DNA of 64,000 nucleotides from positions 62,001-126,000 of the forward strand of contig SFGZ01000008.1 in NCBI GenBank assembly GCA_004557505.1, written 5' to 3'. This stretch comes from Coriobacteriaceae bacterium. Lineage in GTDB: Bacteria > Actinomycetota > Coriobacteriia > Coriobacteriales > Atopobiaceae. How positions within the stretch are numbered: position 1 is the first letter of the stretch; every line of letters begins with the position of its first letter. This document shows positions 50,872-59,555 of this stretch, one piece after another. Made by a program: the position numbers and the translations under genes. Under the pieces are notes generated by a model. That model made no database searches and was not told the origin of the DNA. It saw nothing but the letters and a program-made list of their open reading frames with translations.

Positions 50872-51750
50872 ATGCCGCGCGTCACTGCCCCCGTACCGCC
50901 ACAGCCGCATTTTCCCAGCTACTACCTGCGCCCCACCGTTGCTCCGAGCGTGGCTCGCAAGGTACGTACTGCGGACGGGGCGCAGATTGCGGCGTTTGTG
51001 TATGGCGCGGACGGGGCTCGGCGAGAGAGCACGCATCCCGTTCTCTTTCTGCACGGCAACGGCGAGGAGCACGGCATCTTTGGCGTGCAGATAAACGGCC
51101 TGGTGGGCGACGGACGCTGCGCGATTGGCGTGGACTCCCGCGCGCAGGGTGCTTCGACGCGCGGGACCGCCCCGCTCACCTACGAGCTTATGGCGGCCGA
51201 CGCGCTTGCCGTGCTCGACGCACTTGACGTGCCGCGCGCGCATGTTGTGGGCTTCTCGGACGGTGCGATAGAAGCGCTGCTCATGGCACGGGATTACCCC
51301 GAGCGCGTAGCCTCGGTCCTCTCGATGGGCGCGAACCTCTCACCTGAGGGCGTCCTTGCCGAAGACGACTGGGACATGGAAGGCACTGCCCAGCAGTGCG
51401 AGGCATGGGCCGCATGGCTAGAGCGTGGGCCCGAAGGCGTGGACCCCTCTATTGTGACGCCAAGCGCCAAGGAGGCGAGGGCGACGGCCGAGCTCATGCG
51501 CCTCATGCTGGATGAACCGCATATTCCTGCTGCGTCTCTTGGCGCAATACGCTGCCCCGTCACCGTAATGACCGGTGAGTTTGACTGCATCGACCCCGCC
51601 GAGACGCAGCGGATTGCCGATGCGATACCCGGTGCGCGCAAGGTGATGGTACCTGGCGCCGACCACGTGCTGCCCAAGTGTGCCCCCGATGACGTGAACC
51701 GCGAGCTCTTCTCGCTGCTTCGCCTAGTCGAATCGAACCCCTGTCGGTAG
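50872..51750 (+). CDS. Alpha/beta hydrolase
   Basis: This 292-residue alpha/beta-hydrolase-fold protein has the oxyanion region LFLHGNGEEHGIFG, the nucleophile elbow GFSDGAIEALL (Ser near residue 127), the acid in TGEFDCIDPAET and the His in VPGADHVLP. A lipase, esterase or haloperoxidase-like function is possible. The ATG at 50872 follows gagagg; the frame is open 45 bp farther. It follows the KAP remnant on the same strand. Confidence 0.9.
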   Translation: MPRVTAPVPPQPHFPSYYLRPTVAPSVARKVRTADGAQIAAFVYGADGARRESTHPVLFLHGNGEEHGIFGVQINGLVGDGRCAIGVDSRAQGASTRGTAPLTYELMAADALAVLDALDVPRAHVVGFSDGAIEALLMARDYPERVASVLSMGANLSPEGVLAEDDWDMEGTAQQCEAWAAWLERGPEGVDPSIVTPSAKEARATAELMRLMLDEPHIPAASLGAIRCPVTVMTGEFDCIDPAETQRIADAIPGARKVMVPGADHVLPKCAPDDVNRELFSLLRLVESNPCR

Positions 51751-51820
51751 CGCCGCACTCGCACAATTGCCCGGGGGCATCCCGCACGAAGTCTGGGCCT
51801 CATTCAGCACATAATGTGGA

Positions 51821-52070
51821 TGCACAAAAATGCTCTATCAGACAGCGAAACCGAAGCGGCTGCATAAAAATGCGCTATCGGACAGTGCTCTCGAGGTAGC
51901 AGCATCAATTACGCAACTAACTTTGCATGATTATGCATAAAGTTAACAAGAAATGCATCTACATGTATACTTAGTTAAATTATTGATATTAGTTCTCCGG
52001 AGCCACTGTCCGATAGAGCGTTTTTGTGCAGGGAAGCAGCAAGCGCCGTCCGATAGAGCGTTTTTGTGCA
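51821..52070. repeat. Symmetric 25-bp repeat cluster around an AT-rich core (family D)
   Basis: Two direct copies of tgcacaaaaatgctctatca-gacag start at 51821 and 51861 (40 bp apart). Two inverted copies (ctgtccgatagagcgttttt-gtgca) start at 52006 and 52046 (40 bp apart). Between them lies an AT-rich core of about 120 bp with palindromic stretches such as gcatgattatgc and no coding potential. The whole cluster sits in the 51751-52193 gap between the convergent hydrolase and metK genes. Confidence 0.85.
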
Positions 52071-52134
52071 GTAAGCAAGCGGACGTTGTGTGCCGGAACC
52101 CCCTTCGCACATAGAATCCAGGCCCCACACAACG

Positions 52135-52168
52135 TAAAAGGCCCCTCCGACACACGGACGGAGGGGCC
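52135..52168 (-). terminator. Intrinsic terminator of metK
   Basis: On the minus strand the 10-bp stem ggcccctccg / cggaggggcc with a 9-base loop is followed by TTTTACG. It lies 26 bp after the metK stop. Confidence 0.9.
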
Positions 52169-52193
52169 AAGCGTAACGGAACAGCGGGAACGC

Positions 52194-53447
52194 TTACTCG
52201 GCAAGCTCCGCGATAGCAGCCTTGAGCTCGTCGACGCGGTTCGTGGCCTCCCAGGTGAAGTCGGGATCCTTGCGGCCAAAGTGACCATAGGCCGCCGTCT
52301 TCTGGAAGATGGGACGACGCAGGTCGAGGTCGCGGATGATGGCACCGGGACGCAGGTCAAAGACCTTCTCGACAGCCTTCTCAATGAGTTCGTCATCATA
52401 CGCGCCGGTACCAAAGGTGTCGACCATGATGGACAGCGGGTGGGAGACGCCAATGGCGTAGGCCAGCTCAACCTCGCACTTGTGGGCGAGGCCAGCGGCG
52501 ACCACGTTCTTGGCAACCCAGCGCGCGGCGTAGGCGGCCGAACGGTCGACCTTTGTGCAGTCCTTGCCGGAGAAGCAGCCACCGCCATGACGGCCCATGC
52601 CGCCGTAGGTGTCGACGATGATCTTGCGGCCGGTGAGGCCGGTGTCACCCATAGGGCCGCCAACCACGAAGCGACCGGTGGGGTTCACGTAGATGTCGGC
52701 GTCGCGCCACTTGATCCCAACCTCGTCAAGGACGGGGGCAATAACGTGCTCGACCATGTCGTGCTCGATCTGGTCGTGCTCGACCTTGGCGTCGTGCTGC
52801 GTGGAGACGACGATGGCCGTGACCTCGACGGGCTTGTCGTCCTCGTAGCGCACGGTGACCTGGGTCTTGCCGTCGGGGCGCAGGTAGCCGACCTCGCCGG
52901 ACTTGCGGACGGCGGCCAGGCGCTCGGCCATGCGCTGCGCGAGGTAGATGGGCATGGGCATGAGCACGTCGGTCTCGTCGGAGGCGTAGCCGAACATCAT
53001 GCCCTGGTCGCCAGCGCCAATCTTGTCCAGCGGGTCGGTGTCATCGGCGCGGGCGTAGGTGCCGTCGACGCCCTGCGCAATGTCGGGGCTCTGCTCGTGA
53101 ATCATGTTGATGACGCCGCAGGTATCGCAGTCAAAGCCGTACTTGGCACGGTCGTAGCCAATGCCGCGCACGGTCTCGCGCACGATCTTCTGCACGTCGA
53201 CGTAGGCCTCGGTGCGGACCTCGCCCATCACCACGACGGTGCCGGTGGTGGTGAAGGTCTCGACGGCGCAGCGAACGTTGTCGACGTTGGCGGGGTTGCC
53301 GTCGGCGTCCACGTAGCCCGCGGCCTGGAGCTTGGCCTCCTTGGCGAGGATCGCGTCGACAATGGCGTCGGAGATCTGGTCGCACATCTTGTCAGGGTGG
53401 CCCTCGGTGACGCTCTCCGAGGTGAAGTAGTAGTTCTTGTGGGCCAT
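52194..53447 (-). CDS. metK: S-adenosylmethionine synthetase
   Basis: MetK makes S-adenosylmethionine from methionine and ATP. The 417 residues show [41 protein letters not shown], the phosphate loop [21 protein letters not shown] and [19 protein letters not shown]. In the last segment a Cys replaces the Pro found in most enzymes (KDPTKVD). The ATG at 53447 follows aaaggaaac. No SAM riboswitch consensus was recognised in the 169-bp leader; a short hairpin (gcacgg / ccgtgc) lies just before the ribosome binding site. Confidence 0.97.
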   Translation of the reverse strand: MAHKNYYFTSESVTEGHPDKMCDQISDAIVDAILAKEAKLQAAGYVDADGNPANVDNVRCAVETFTTTGTVVVMGEVRTEAYVDVQKIVRETVRGIGYDRAKYGFDCDTCGVINMIHEQSPDIAQGVDGTYARADDTDPLDKIGAGDQGMMFGYASDETDVLMPMPIYLAQRMAERLAAVRKSGEVGYLRPDGKTQVTVRYEDDKPVEVTAIVVSTQHDAKVEHDQIEHDMVEHVIAPVLDEVGIKWRDADIYVNPTGRFVVGGPMGDTGLTGRKIIVDTYGGMGRHGGGCFSGKDCTKVDRSAAYAARWVAKNVVAAGLAHKCEVELAYAIGVSHPLSIMVDTFGTGAYDDELIEKAVEKVFDLRPGAIIRDLDLRRPIFQKTAAYGHFGRKDPDFTWEATNRVDELKAAIAELAE

Positions 53448-53616
53448 TCCAGTTTCCTTTCCGCACGGACGGACCCGTGCCAACAGCGACCGCCGCATCG
53501 GCGCTCGCTATGACTGAGAGGTACGACGGCGCATTGCCTGGGCGAGAAGGCCGCCCACACAAGGGTAGCGCGCGGAATGCGTCTCGTCACCCCTATTCGG
53601 ACAGACGCGGCGCGGC

Positions 53617-54396
53617 CTACTCGGGCCCCGGGACGGGCGCGCGGGAGCCACACCCCGCAGCGGCCAGGGCCGTGCGGGCAGCCCCGGTCCCCATGCCGTT
53701 GAGCGCGATGTCGATGAGGGAGTGGGCGAGCCTGTCGCCCGTAGGCGCGCCGTCGCCAAGGCTCGCCACCTCGAGGGCGGCAAAGATGAACGCGCCGGAG
53801 ATGGCGACGGCGCCGAGGCGGCTGTTCACGCCATCGCGCACCATGCCCTCTCCCTTGGCGCGGTCGAGCTGTGCGCTGATGATGGAGATGATCCGCGCGA
53901 AGTGCGTCTCCATGGAGGGGAGGACGTTGTTGTTGGCGTCGATGACCTCGCGGGTCATGGCCAGCGCGAGCGGGCTTCCCATGCTCATGCGGCTGGTGAG
54001 CTCGCACGTGAGACTCACCAGCGCCTCGAGCGCAGACGAGGCGCCGGCGACGGCACCCTCGACGGAGTTCACGAGCTCGTCGATGGAACGGTCGAAGATG
54101 GCCTCCACAAGCGCGTCCTTGTCGGCAAAGTAGTAGTAGAGGGCGCCCTTGGACATCTTGCAGCGCGAGGAGACCTCGCTCATCTGAAAGTCCGTGTTGC
54201 CGCGCTCGACCATGAGCGACGTCGCGGCAGCCATGATGCGCTCGCGCGTCGCGGCGCTCTTGCGCGTCTTGGTGCTGCTGCGCAGCCTCGTGGTCTGCCG
54301 GGTAACCGTCTTCTCGAGCGACGTGCGCGCCGCCCCACTCGCCTTCTTCAGGCTGTTAGCCAGCTCGGGCGGCATCTTCTCGTCAAGCAGACTCAT
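53617..54396 (-). CDS. TetR-family regulator
   Basis: The 259-residue protein has a TetR DNA-binding domain near residues 50-100: TRERIMAAATSLMVERGNTDFQMSEVSSRCKMSKGALYYYFADKD-type sequence with the HTH SRCKMSKGALYYYF, then an all-helical ligand domain. An unusual basic tail of about 45 residues (SLKKASGAARTSLEKTVTRQ, TTRLRSSTKTRKS) precedes it. The start is uncertain: ATG at 54396 or 54375. It is divergent from two YhgE-type membrane proteins, which it probably represses. Confidence 0.85.
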   Translation of the reverse strand: MSLLDEKMPPELANSLKKASGAARTSLEKTVTRQTTRLRSSTKTRKSAATRERIMAAATSLMVERGNTDFQMSEVSSRCKMSKGALYYYFADKDALVEAIFDRSIDELVNSVEGAVAGASSALEALVSLTCELTSRMSMGSPLALAMTREVIDANNNVLPSMETHFARIISIISAQLDRAKGEGMVRDGVNSRLGAVAISGAFIFAALEVASLGDGAPTGDRLAHSLIDIALNGMGTGAARTALAAAGCGSRAPVPGPE

Positions 54397-54630
54397 GCAG
54401 TTTGCGCCCCACTTCGCGCCTCGCAGGCTTATGTACAATGATGAAAATTCTACCATCTGGGCCAGTATTTTTGAGTAGTTTTCAAAAAAAGTGTCTGGGA
54501 CGTCTAAAGGCCCCCTCCCATGGATACCAACAGGTGTAGAAACGTACGGCTGAAGTCGGGCGCGTCCCGTGGGGAGAGAGGCGTTCACGCCACGATCGCA
54601 CCGAGAGGCAGCAACCCGCAGCGGAGGAGC
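54397..54630. promoter_or_regulatory. Divergent promoter region of the TetR and YhgE genes
   Basis: The gap contains an AT-rich island (54430-54490) unlike its surroundings. tgaaaa (54442) and ttttca (54478-54483) form an imperfect inverted repeat spanning about 40 bp, a candidate TetR operator. No strict sigma-70 consensus was found. Bases 54520-54630 before the ATG of the first YhgE gene look like leader. Confidence 0.45.
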
Positions 54631-57216
54631 ATGGGCAAGGTATTTCGAATCTTCTGGCGTGACCTCAAGAGGATACTGCGCAATCCCGTGGCGGTCATCG
54701 TCACCCTCGGCGTCTGCGTGATCCCCTCGCTCTACGCTTGGCTCAACATCATGGCCAACTGGGACCCCTACGAGAGCACCCAGAACGTGCGCGTCGCCGT
54801 GGTGAACCTCGATGAGGGGGCGGATGCCGGCGGGGACCTGGGATTCATCAACGCCGGCGACATGGTTGTGGATGAGCTGGGCAAAAACACCCAGCTCAAG
54901 TGGGTGTTCCTCGACGAGGGCGCCGCGCTCGAGGAGGTCTCGTCGGGCCAATCGTACGCCGCCATCGTGATTCCCGCGGACTTTACCCGCGACCTCACGT
55001 CGGTCCTCACGGGCGACCTATCCTCCCCCAACCTCACCTACTACGTGAACGAGAAGGCCAACCCCATAGCGCCCAAGGTCACCGACACCGGTGCCTCGAC
55101 CATCGAGACCCAAATCAACGAGACCTTCGTCTCGACCGTCTCGAACGTGGTGGTGGGCAAGTTCCAAGGCGTCGCCGTCTCCGCGAAGGGCGACGCCGAA
55201 AGCGCCGCCGGAAGCATCGCGGGCCGCGTGCGCGGGGTCAAGGGGACCATCGAAGGCCTCTCGACGAGCATGTCCGACGCCCAGGGCACCGTCGCCGCGG
55301 CGCGCCAGACCATCGAGGACGCCGAGTCGAGCCTCGACGAGCTTGATAGCGTCTCCTCGAGGGCAAGCGGGAGCCTCGCGGACGCGACGGGGGTCCTCTT
55401 CACCTCGCGCGACGACGCGACGTCGCTTGCCACCTCGGTCGCCGCCGCCGTGGCCGACGGCTCCACGCGCCTCTCGTCCATCTCGGGCACAACCAACCAG
55501 GCGATAGGGCGAATCTCCGGCAAGATCGGCCAGGCCCAGGGTGCCGCCGAGGGCGCGCTGGCGGGCGCCCAGGCGCTCGTGGACCAGAACCGGCGGCTGG
55601 TGCAGGAGCTCCAGAGCCTCTCGCCCTCCCTCCCCGAATCCGTGCGCCCCGCCTTTGACGCCGCCGTGGCAAAGGTGGGCGCCCAGGTGGACAAGGAGCA
55701 GGCGACCGTCGACGAGCTCTCCCGCGCGACAAGTGACATAGGCGCCACCAACGACGCCGTGGCCGGGCTCTCCGCGGCCGTGAACGACTCGATCCAGACG
55801 GGCACCACCTCGCTCTCTGGCATCAACTCCACGTTCAGCCAGTCCACGCTCCCCCAGCTCTACGGCGCGCTCGACAGCTTCTCAGGCGCCGCGCAGAGCC
55901 TCTCGGGGTCCCTCGGCGGGCTGTCCCCCACCATCGCGCAGACGAAGGCCGTGCTCGGGCAGCTCGACGACACGCTCGGACAGACCTCGACCGCCCTCTC
56001 GGTCACCACCGCGTCGCTGGACGACATGTCCGACTCCCTCGACGAGGTGGCCACTGACCTCTCGGCCATCCAGAGCTCGAGCGCCATGGATTGCGTGAAC
56101 GGGCTTCTCGACCTCGACGCCAACGACATCGCGTCGTTCATGTCCTCCCCCGTCGCGCTGGACGAGCAGGTCGTCTTTCCGGTTGCCAACTACGGCTCGG
56201 GCGTGGCGCCGTTCTACACGAACCTCGCCCTGTGGGTGGGTGGATTTGTCCTCATCGCCATCTACAAGGCCGAGGTGGACGACGAGGACATCGAGGACGG
56301 CTTTGCGCCCTGGCAGGGCTATTTTGGGCGCCTGCTGCTGTTCTTGCTCCTCGGCGCTCTCCAGGCCGTCATCTGCACCGTGGGCGACCTCGTGATTGGC
56401 ATCCAGTGCCTCGACCCGAGGGCGTTCGTGCTCGTCGGAGTGGTCGAGTCCTTCGTCTACGTGAACGTGATCTTCGCCTTCTCCGTGGCGTTCAAGCACA
56501 TCGGCAAGGCCCTCTGCGTCCTTCTCGTCATCCTCCAGATCCCCGGTTCCTCGGGCACCTATCCCATTGAGATGATGCCGGGGTTCTTCCAAGCGCTTAA
56601 CCCCTGGCTGCCGTTCACCTACGGCATCCGCGCCATGCGCGAGGCCATCGCGGGCTCCTATGGCAACTACCTTGGGCACAACGTCTTCATGCTCTTGCTC
56701 TTTGTGATCCCGGCACTGCTCGTTGGCGTTGGGTGGCGTCGCCACCTCCTGAACATCAACTCGCTCTTCGACAAGAAGCTCGCCGAGACCGACCTCATGA
56801 TCTGTGAGCGCGACGGGATCGAGGTCGAGCACTACCGGCTCTCGTCGCTCATCAAGGCGCTCATGCACGACGACGAGTACCGCGCCCGACTCCTGCGGCA
56901 CGCGGCGAGCTTCAACGCGGCCTACCCGCGCCTCATCCGCGCGGGCTTCGTGCTGCTGCTGGCCCTGCCGCTGGCGCTCTCGGTGGCCATGTTCTCCGCG
57001 GACAGCAAGCTGCCATGGTTCATCGTATGGATCGTCTGCCTGGTGCTTCTGTGTACGGCGCTCATCATCATCGAGTACCTCCGCGAGTCGCTCGGTCGCA
57101 GGGTCTCCATGGTGGACCTCTCCAAGGACGAGATGTACCAGCTCCTGGGTGACCAGCTCGACTGCGACGCGGCGCGCCACAGTTCCGGACGCGGCGTGAA
57201 GGGAGGCCGCGCGTGA
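54631..57216 (+). CDS. YhgE/Pip-type membrane protein with C-terminal extension
   Basis: This 861-residue protein belongs to the YhgE/Pip (phage-infection protein) family, related to ABC-2-type permeases. It has an amino-terminal membrane helix (VAVIVTLGVCVIPSLYAWLNI, then NWDPY), a long extracytoplasmic region rich in Ser, Ala, Asp and Gln with coiled-coil character (residues about 60-530), and a C-terminal membrane domain with about five helices from VPVANYGSGVAPFYTNLALW to GVGWRR. A further 110 residues carry two more helices and a cytoplasmic tail (SMVDLSKDEMYQLL), absent from the next gene. Start ATG with cggaggag. YhgE proteins export or exchange unknown compounds and serve as phage receptors in Lactococcus. 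Confidence 0.87.
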   Translation: MGKVFRIFWRDLKRILRNPVAVIVTLGVCVIPSLYAWLNIMANWDPYESTQNVRVAVVNLDEGADAGGDLGFINAGDMVVDELGKNTQLKWVFLDEGAALEEVSSGQSYAAIVIPADFTRDLTSVLTGDLSSPNLTYYVNEKANPIAPKVTDTGASTIETQINETFVSTVSNVVVGKFQGVAVSAKGDAESAAGSIAGRVRGVKGTIEGLSTSMSDAQGTVAAARQTIEDAESSLDELDSVSSRASGSLADATGVLFTSRDDATSLATSVAAAVADGSTRLSSISGTTNQAIGRISGKIGQAQGAAEGALAGAQALVDQNRRLVQELQSLSPSLPESVRPAFDAAVAKVGAQVDKEQATVDELSRATSDIGATNDAVAGLSAAVNDSIQTGTTSLSGINSTFSQSTLPQLYGALDSFSGAAQSLSGSLGGLSPTIAQTKAVLGQLDDTLGQTSTALSVTTASLDDMSDSLDEVATDLSAIQSSSAMDCVNGLLDLDANDIASFMSSPVALDEQVVFPVANYGSGVAPFYTNLALWVGGFVLIAIYKAEVDDEDIEDGFAPWQGYFGRLLLFLLLGALQAVICTVGDLVIGIQCLDPRAFVLVGVVESFVYVNVIFAFSVAFKHIGKALCVLLVILQIPGSSGTYPIEMMPGFFQALNPWLPFTYGIRAMREAIAGSYGNYLGHNVFMLLLFVIPALLVGVGWRRHLLNINSLFDKKLAETDLMICERDGIEVEHYRLSSLIKALMHDDEYRARLLRHAASFNAAYPRLIRAGFVLLLALPLALSVAMFSADSKLPWFIVWIVCLVLLCTALIIIEYLRESLGRRVSMVDLSKDEMYQLLGDQLDCDAARHSSGRGVKGGRA

Positions 57217-59393
57217 GAAGGGTCTGGCGCATCTTCTGCCTTGACGTGAGGCATGCGACAAAGAACGTCATCTCGCTCATCGTGTGCGTGGGCCTCGTGG
57301 TCATCCCGTCGCTCTATGCGTGGTTCAACATCGCGGGCAGCTGGGATCCCTATGGCAACACCGGCAACCTCAAGGTGGCCGTCGCAAACACCGACGAGGG
57401 CTACCAGAGCGGGGCCATACCCGTGAAGGTCAACCTCGGCGAGCGCGTGGCCTCGGACCTCTCGCGGAAGACGACCATCGGGTACGTGGTCACGACCGAG
57501 GACGAGGCCATCGAGGGCGTGCGCAGCGGCAAGTACTACGCGGCGCTCGTCATCCCCAGGGACTTCACGAAGGACATGCTCACGGTCTTCTCGGACGACA
57601 TCCAGCAGGCAACAATAACCTACTACAGCAACCAGAAGGAGAACGCCATCGCGCCCATCGTGACCGACAAGGCCGCGAACTCCGTGAAGAACAGCATCCA
57701 GGCCGACTTCGCCCAGAGCCTGGGCGAGATGGGCGCGGGCGCCCTCTCCGAGATATCCGACCACGTGAGCGATGACCAGCTCATCGACATCAGCGCCAAC
57801 CTGACCGACGCCATCTCGCAGGCCTCGGCTGACCTGCGCGGCGTCTCGACGCACATGGGCGTCTACTCGAGCCTGCTCTTTTCGGCGGAATCCATCATCG
57901 ACTCCTCCTCCACCCTGCTCTCGGGCACCGGCTCCTCGACCAAGGGCGTGCGCGACGCGCTGACGGAGTCCTCCCAGGGCGTGCGGCAGGTGGGCGACTC
58001 CGTGGACACGGCGACCACCGCCATCGACGAGGCGCTCTCCACCAGCACGCAGAGCTTCGGCGCGGTCTCGGAGGCCGTTGACACGGCGTTCGACGCAGCC
58101 CAGACCGACGCCTCCGACGGCGCAGCCAAGCTTCGCGACATCGCGACGCGCATCGATGCGCACGCAGACGCCTACCAGCAGTTCGATGACAGCCTCGCGT
58201 CACTGAGGGAGCTTCTCCCCGACGACTCGAAGTCGCTTCTCGACCCCACGATCTCGCGTGTCGAGGGCATCGTCTCCACCCAGCGCGCGATGGCCGAGCG
58301 CCTTCGGTCCTCGGCGGAGAACCTCGAGCGTGGCGTGAGCGACGCCCGCCAGGACCACGAGGACGTGAAGGCGATCATCGAGAGGGACGAGCGGGAGATC
58401 GAGGACGCGCGGGACGGCTTCGACTCCGACCTGCGCGCGCAGCTCTCGGGCCTCGCGGACTCCATCGACGCGGCCTCGACGGCGACGGACACGGTCTCGT
58501 CCACGCTCGAGGACACCCTGGGCGGCGTGAGCGGGGCGGCTTCTCTCGCCTCGGGCGACCTCGCGGACATGAGGGGGCTGCTTGACTCCTCCGCCGAGCA
58601 GGTCGATGGCATGGCCGACGATCTCGACAGCCTCTCGGCACGCCTCAGCTCGGCACTCGGGTCCGGCGACGCGCAGCAGGTGCGCCAGATCCTCTCGGCC
58701 GACCCCACCGACCTCGCGACATTCCTCTCGCAGCCCGTGGGCCTCGACCGCGTTGCCGTCTACCCCATCGCCAACAACGGCTCCTCGATGGCGGGCTTTT
58801 ACACCACCCTTGCGCTGTGGGTGGGCGCCATCGTCCTCGTGGCCATGCTCAAGACGCAGGTCTCCGAGGCCGAGATGGCGGAGGCGGACGCCCGCCCGCG
58901 CCACGCCTACCTGGGCAGGCTTCTCCTCTTTGGCCTGCTGGGCGTCTTCCAGGCCCTTCTCGTCTCGTTTGGCGACCTCTTCTACCTGGGCATACAGTGC
59001 GCAGACGTGGCGGTGTTCGTGCTCACGTGCTGCCTCGTCTCGGTGGTATTCGTGAACGTCATGTATGCGCTCACGGTCTCGTTTGGCGACGCGGGCAAGG
59101 CGATCTGCGTGTTTCTGCTGGTCATCCAGGTGGCAGGCGCGGGCGGCACCTTTCCGGTGGAGATGCTCCCCCAAGGATTCCAGGCCTTCTATCCCACGCT
59201 CCCCTTCGTACACGCCATCGCCGCGCTGCACGAGTGCATCGGCGGGTTCTATGGCCTCACCTGGGCCTCCGAGATGTCGGTCCTGGGCATCTACGTGGGC
59301 CTCTCGCTCGTCCTGGGCCTCCTCTTGCGAAAGCCGGTCGTGCGCCTCAACAACTGGGTCTTCGAGAGGCTCGAGTCAACGAGGGTCATGTAG
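57213..59393 (+). CDS. YhgE/Pip-type membrane protein
   Basis: A paralogue of the preceding gene (726 residues), starting with GTG in a 4-bp overlap (GTGA). It shows the same amino-terminal helix and NWDPY-type segment (IAGSWDPYGNTGNLKVAVAN), a helical extracytoplasmic middle, and the C-terminal domain with FYTTLALWVGAIVLVAML, a central LLFGLLGVFQALLVSFGD and GAGGTFPVEMLPQGFQAFYP. It lacks the extra C-terminal helices of its partner. The two are probably made together and may form a heterodimer, controlled by the divergent TetR protein. Confidence 0.88.
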   Translation: MRRVWRIFCLDVRHATKNVISLIVCVGLVVIPSLYAWFNIAGSWDPYGNTGNLKVAVANTDEGYQSGAIPVKVNLGERVASDLSRKTTIGYVVTTEDEAIEGVRSGKYYAALVIPRDFTKDMLTVFSDDIQQATITYYSNQKENAIAPIVTDKAANSVKNSIQADFAQSLGEMGAGALSEISDHVSDDQLIDISANLTDAISQASADLRGVSTHMGVYSSLLFSAESIIDSSSTLLSGTGSSTKGVRDALTESSQGVRQVGDSVDTATTAIDEALSTSTQSFGAVSEAVDTAFDAAQTDASDGAAKLRDIATRIDAHADAYQQFDDSLASLRELLPDDSKSLLDPTISRVEGIVSTQRAMAERLRSSAENLERGVSDARQDHEDVKAIIERDEREIEDARDGFDSDLRAQLSGLADSIDAASTATDTVSSTLEDTLGGVSGAASLASGDLADMRGLLDSSAEQVDGMADDLDSLSARLSSALGSGDAQQVRQILSADPTDLATFLSQPVGLDRVAVYPIANNGSSMAGFYTTLALWVGAIVLVAMLKTQVSEAEMAEADARPRHAYLGRLLLFGLLGVFQALLVSFGDLFYLGIQCADVAVFVLTCCLVSVVFVNVMYALTVSFGDAGKAICVFLLVIQVAGAGGTFPVEMLPQGFQAFYPTLPFVHAIAALHECIGGFYGLTWASEMSVLGIYVGLSLVLGLLLRKPVVRLNNWVFERLESTRVM

Positions 59394-59555
59394 GCGCGCG
59401 GCCCGCCGGCGGCGCGGGCTTCGGCGTGGGTGTCGGCGGCGCGGGCGACGGGGGCTTCGGCACGGGCGGCGCAGCCTCGAGACCCGTCGCGGGCGCCTGC
59501 GTCTATACTGAGACGCTGAATGCACGGCAGCGACAGACAGACGAGAGGCACCATC

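Noticed and set aside
53448..53616. SAM riboswitch upstream of metK
   Set aside because: Inspected for known SAM riboswitch core sequences; none was recognised, only a short hairpin near the ribosome binding site.
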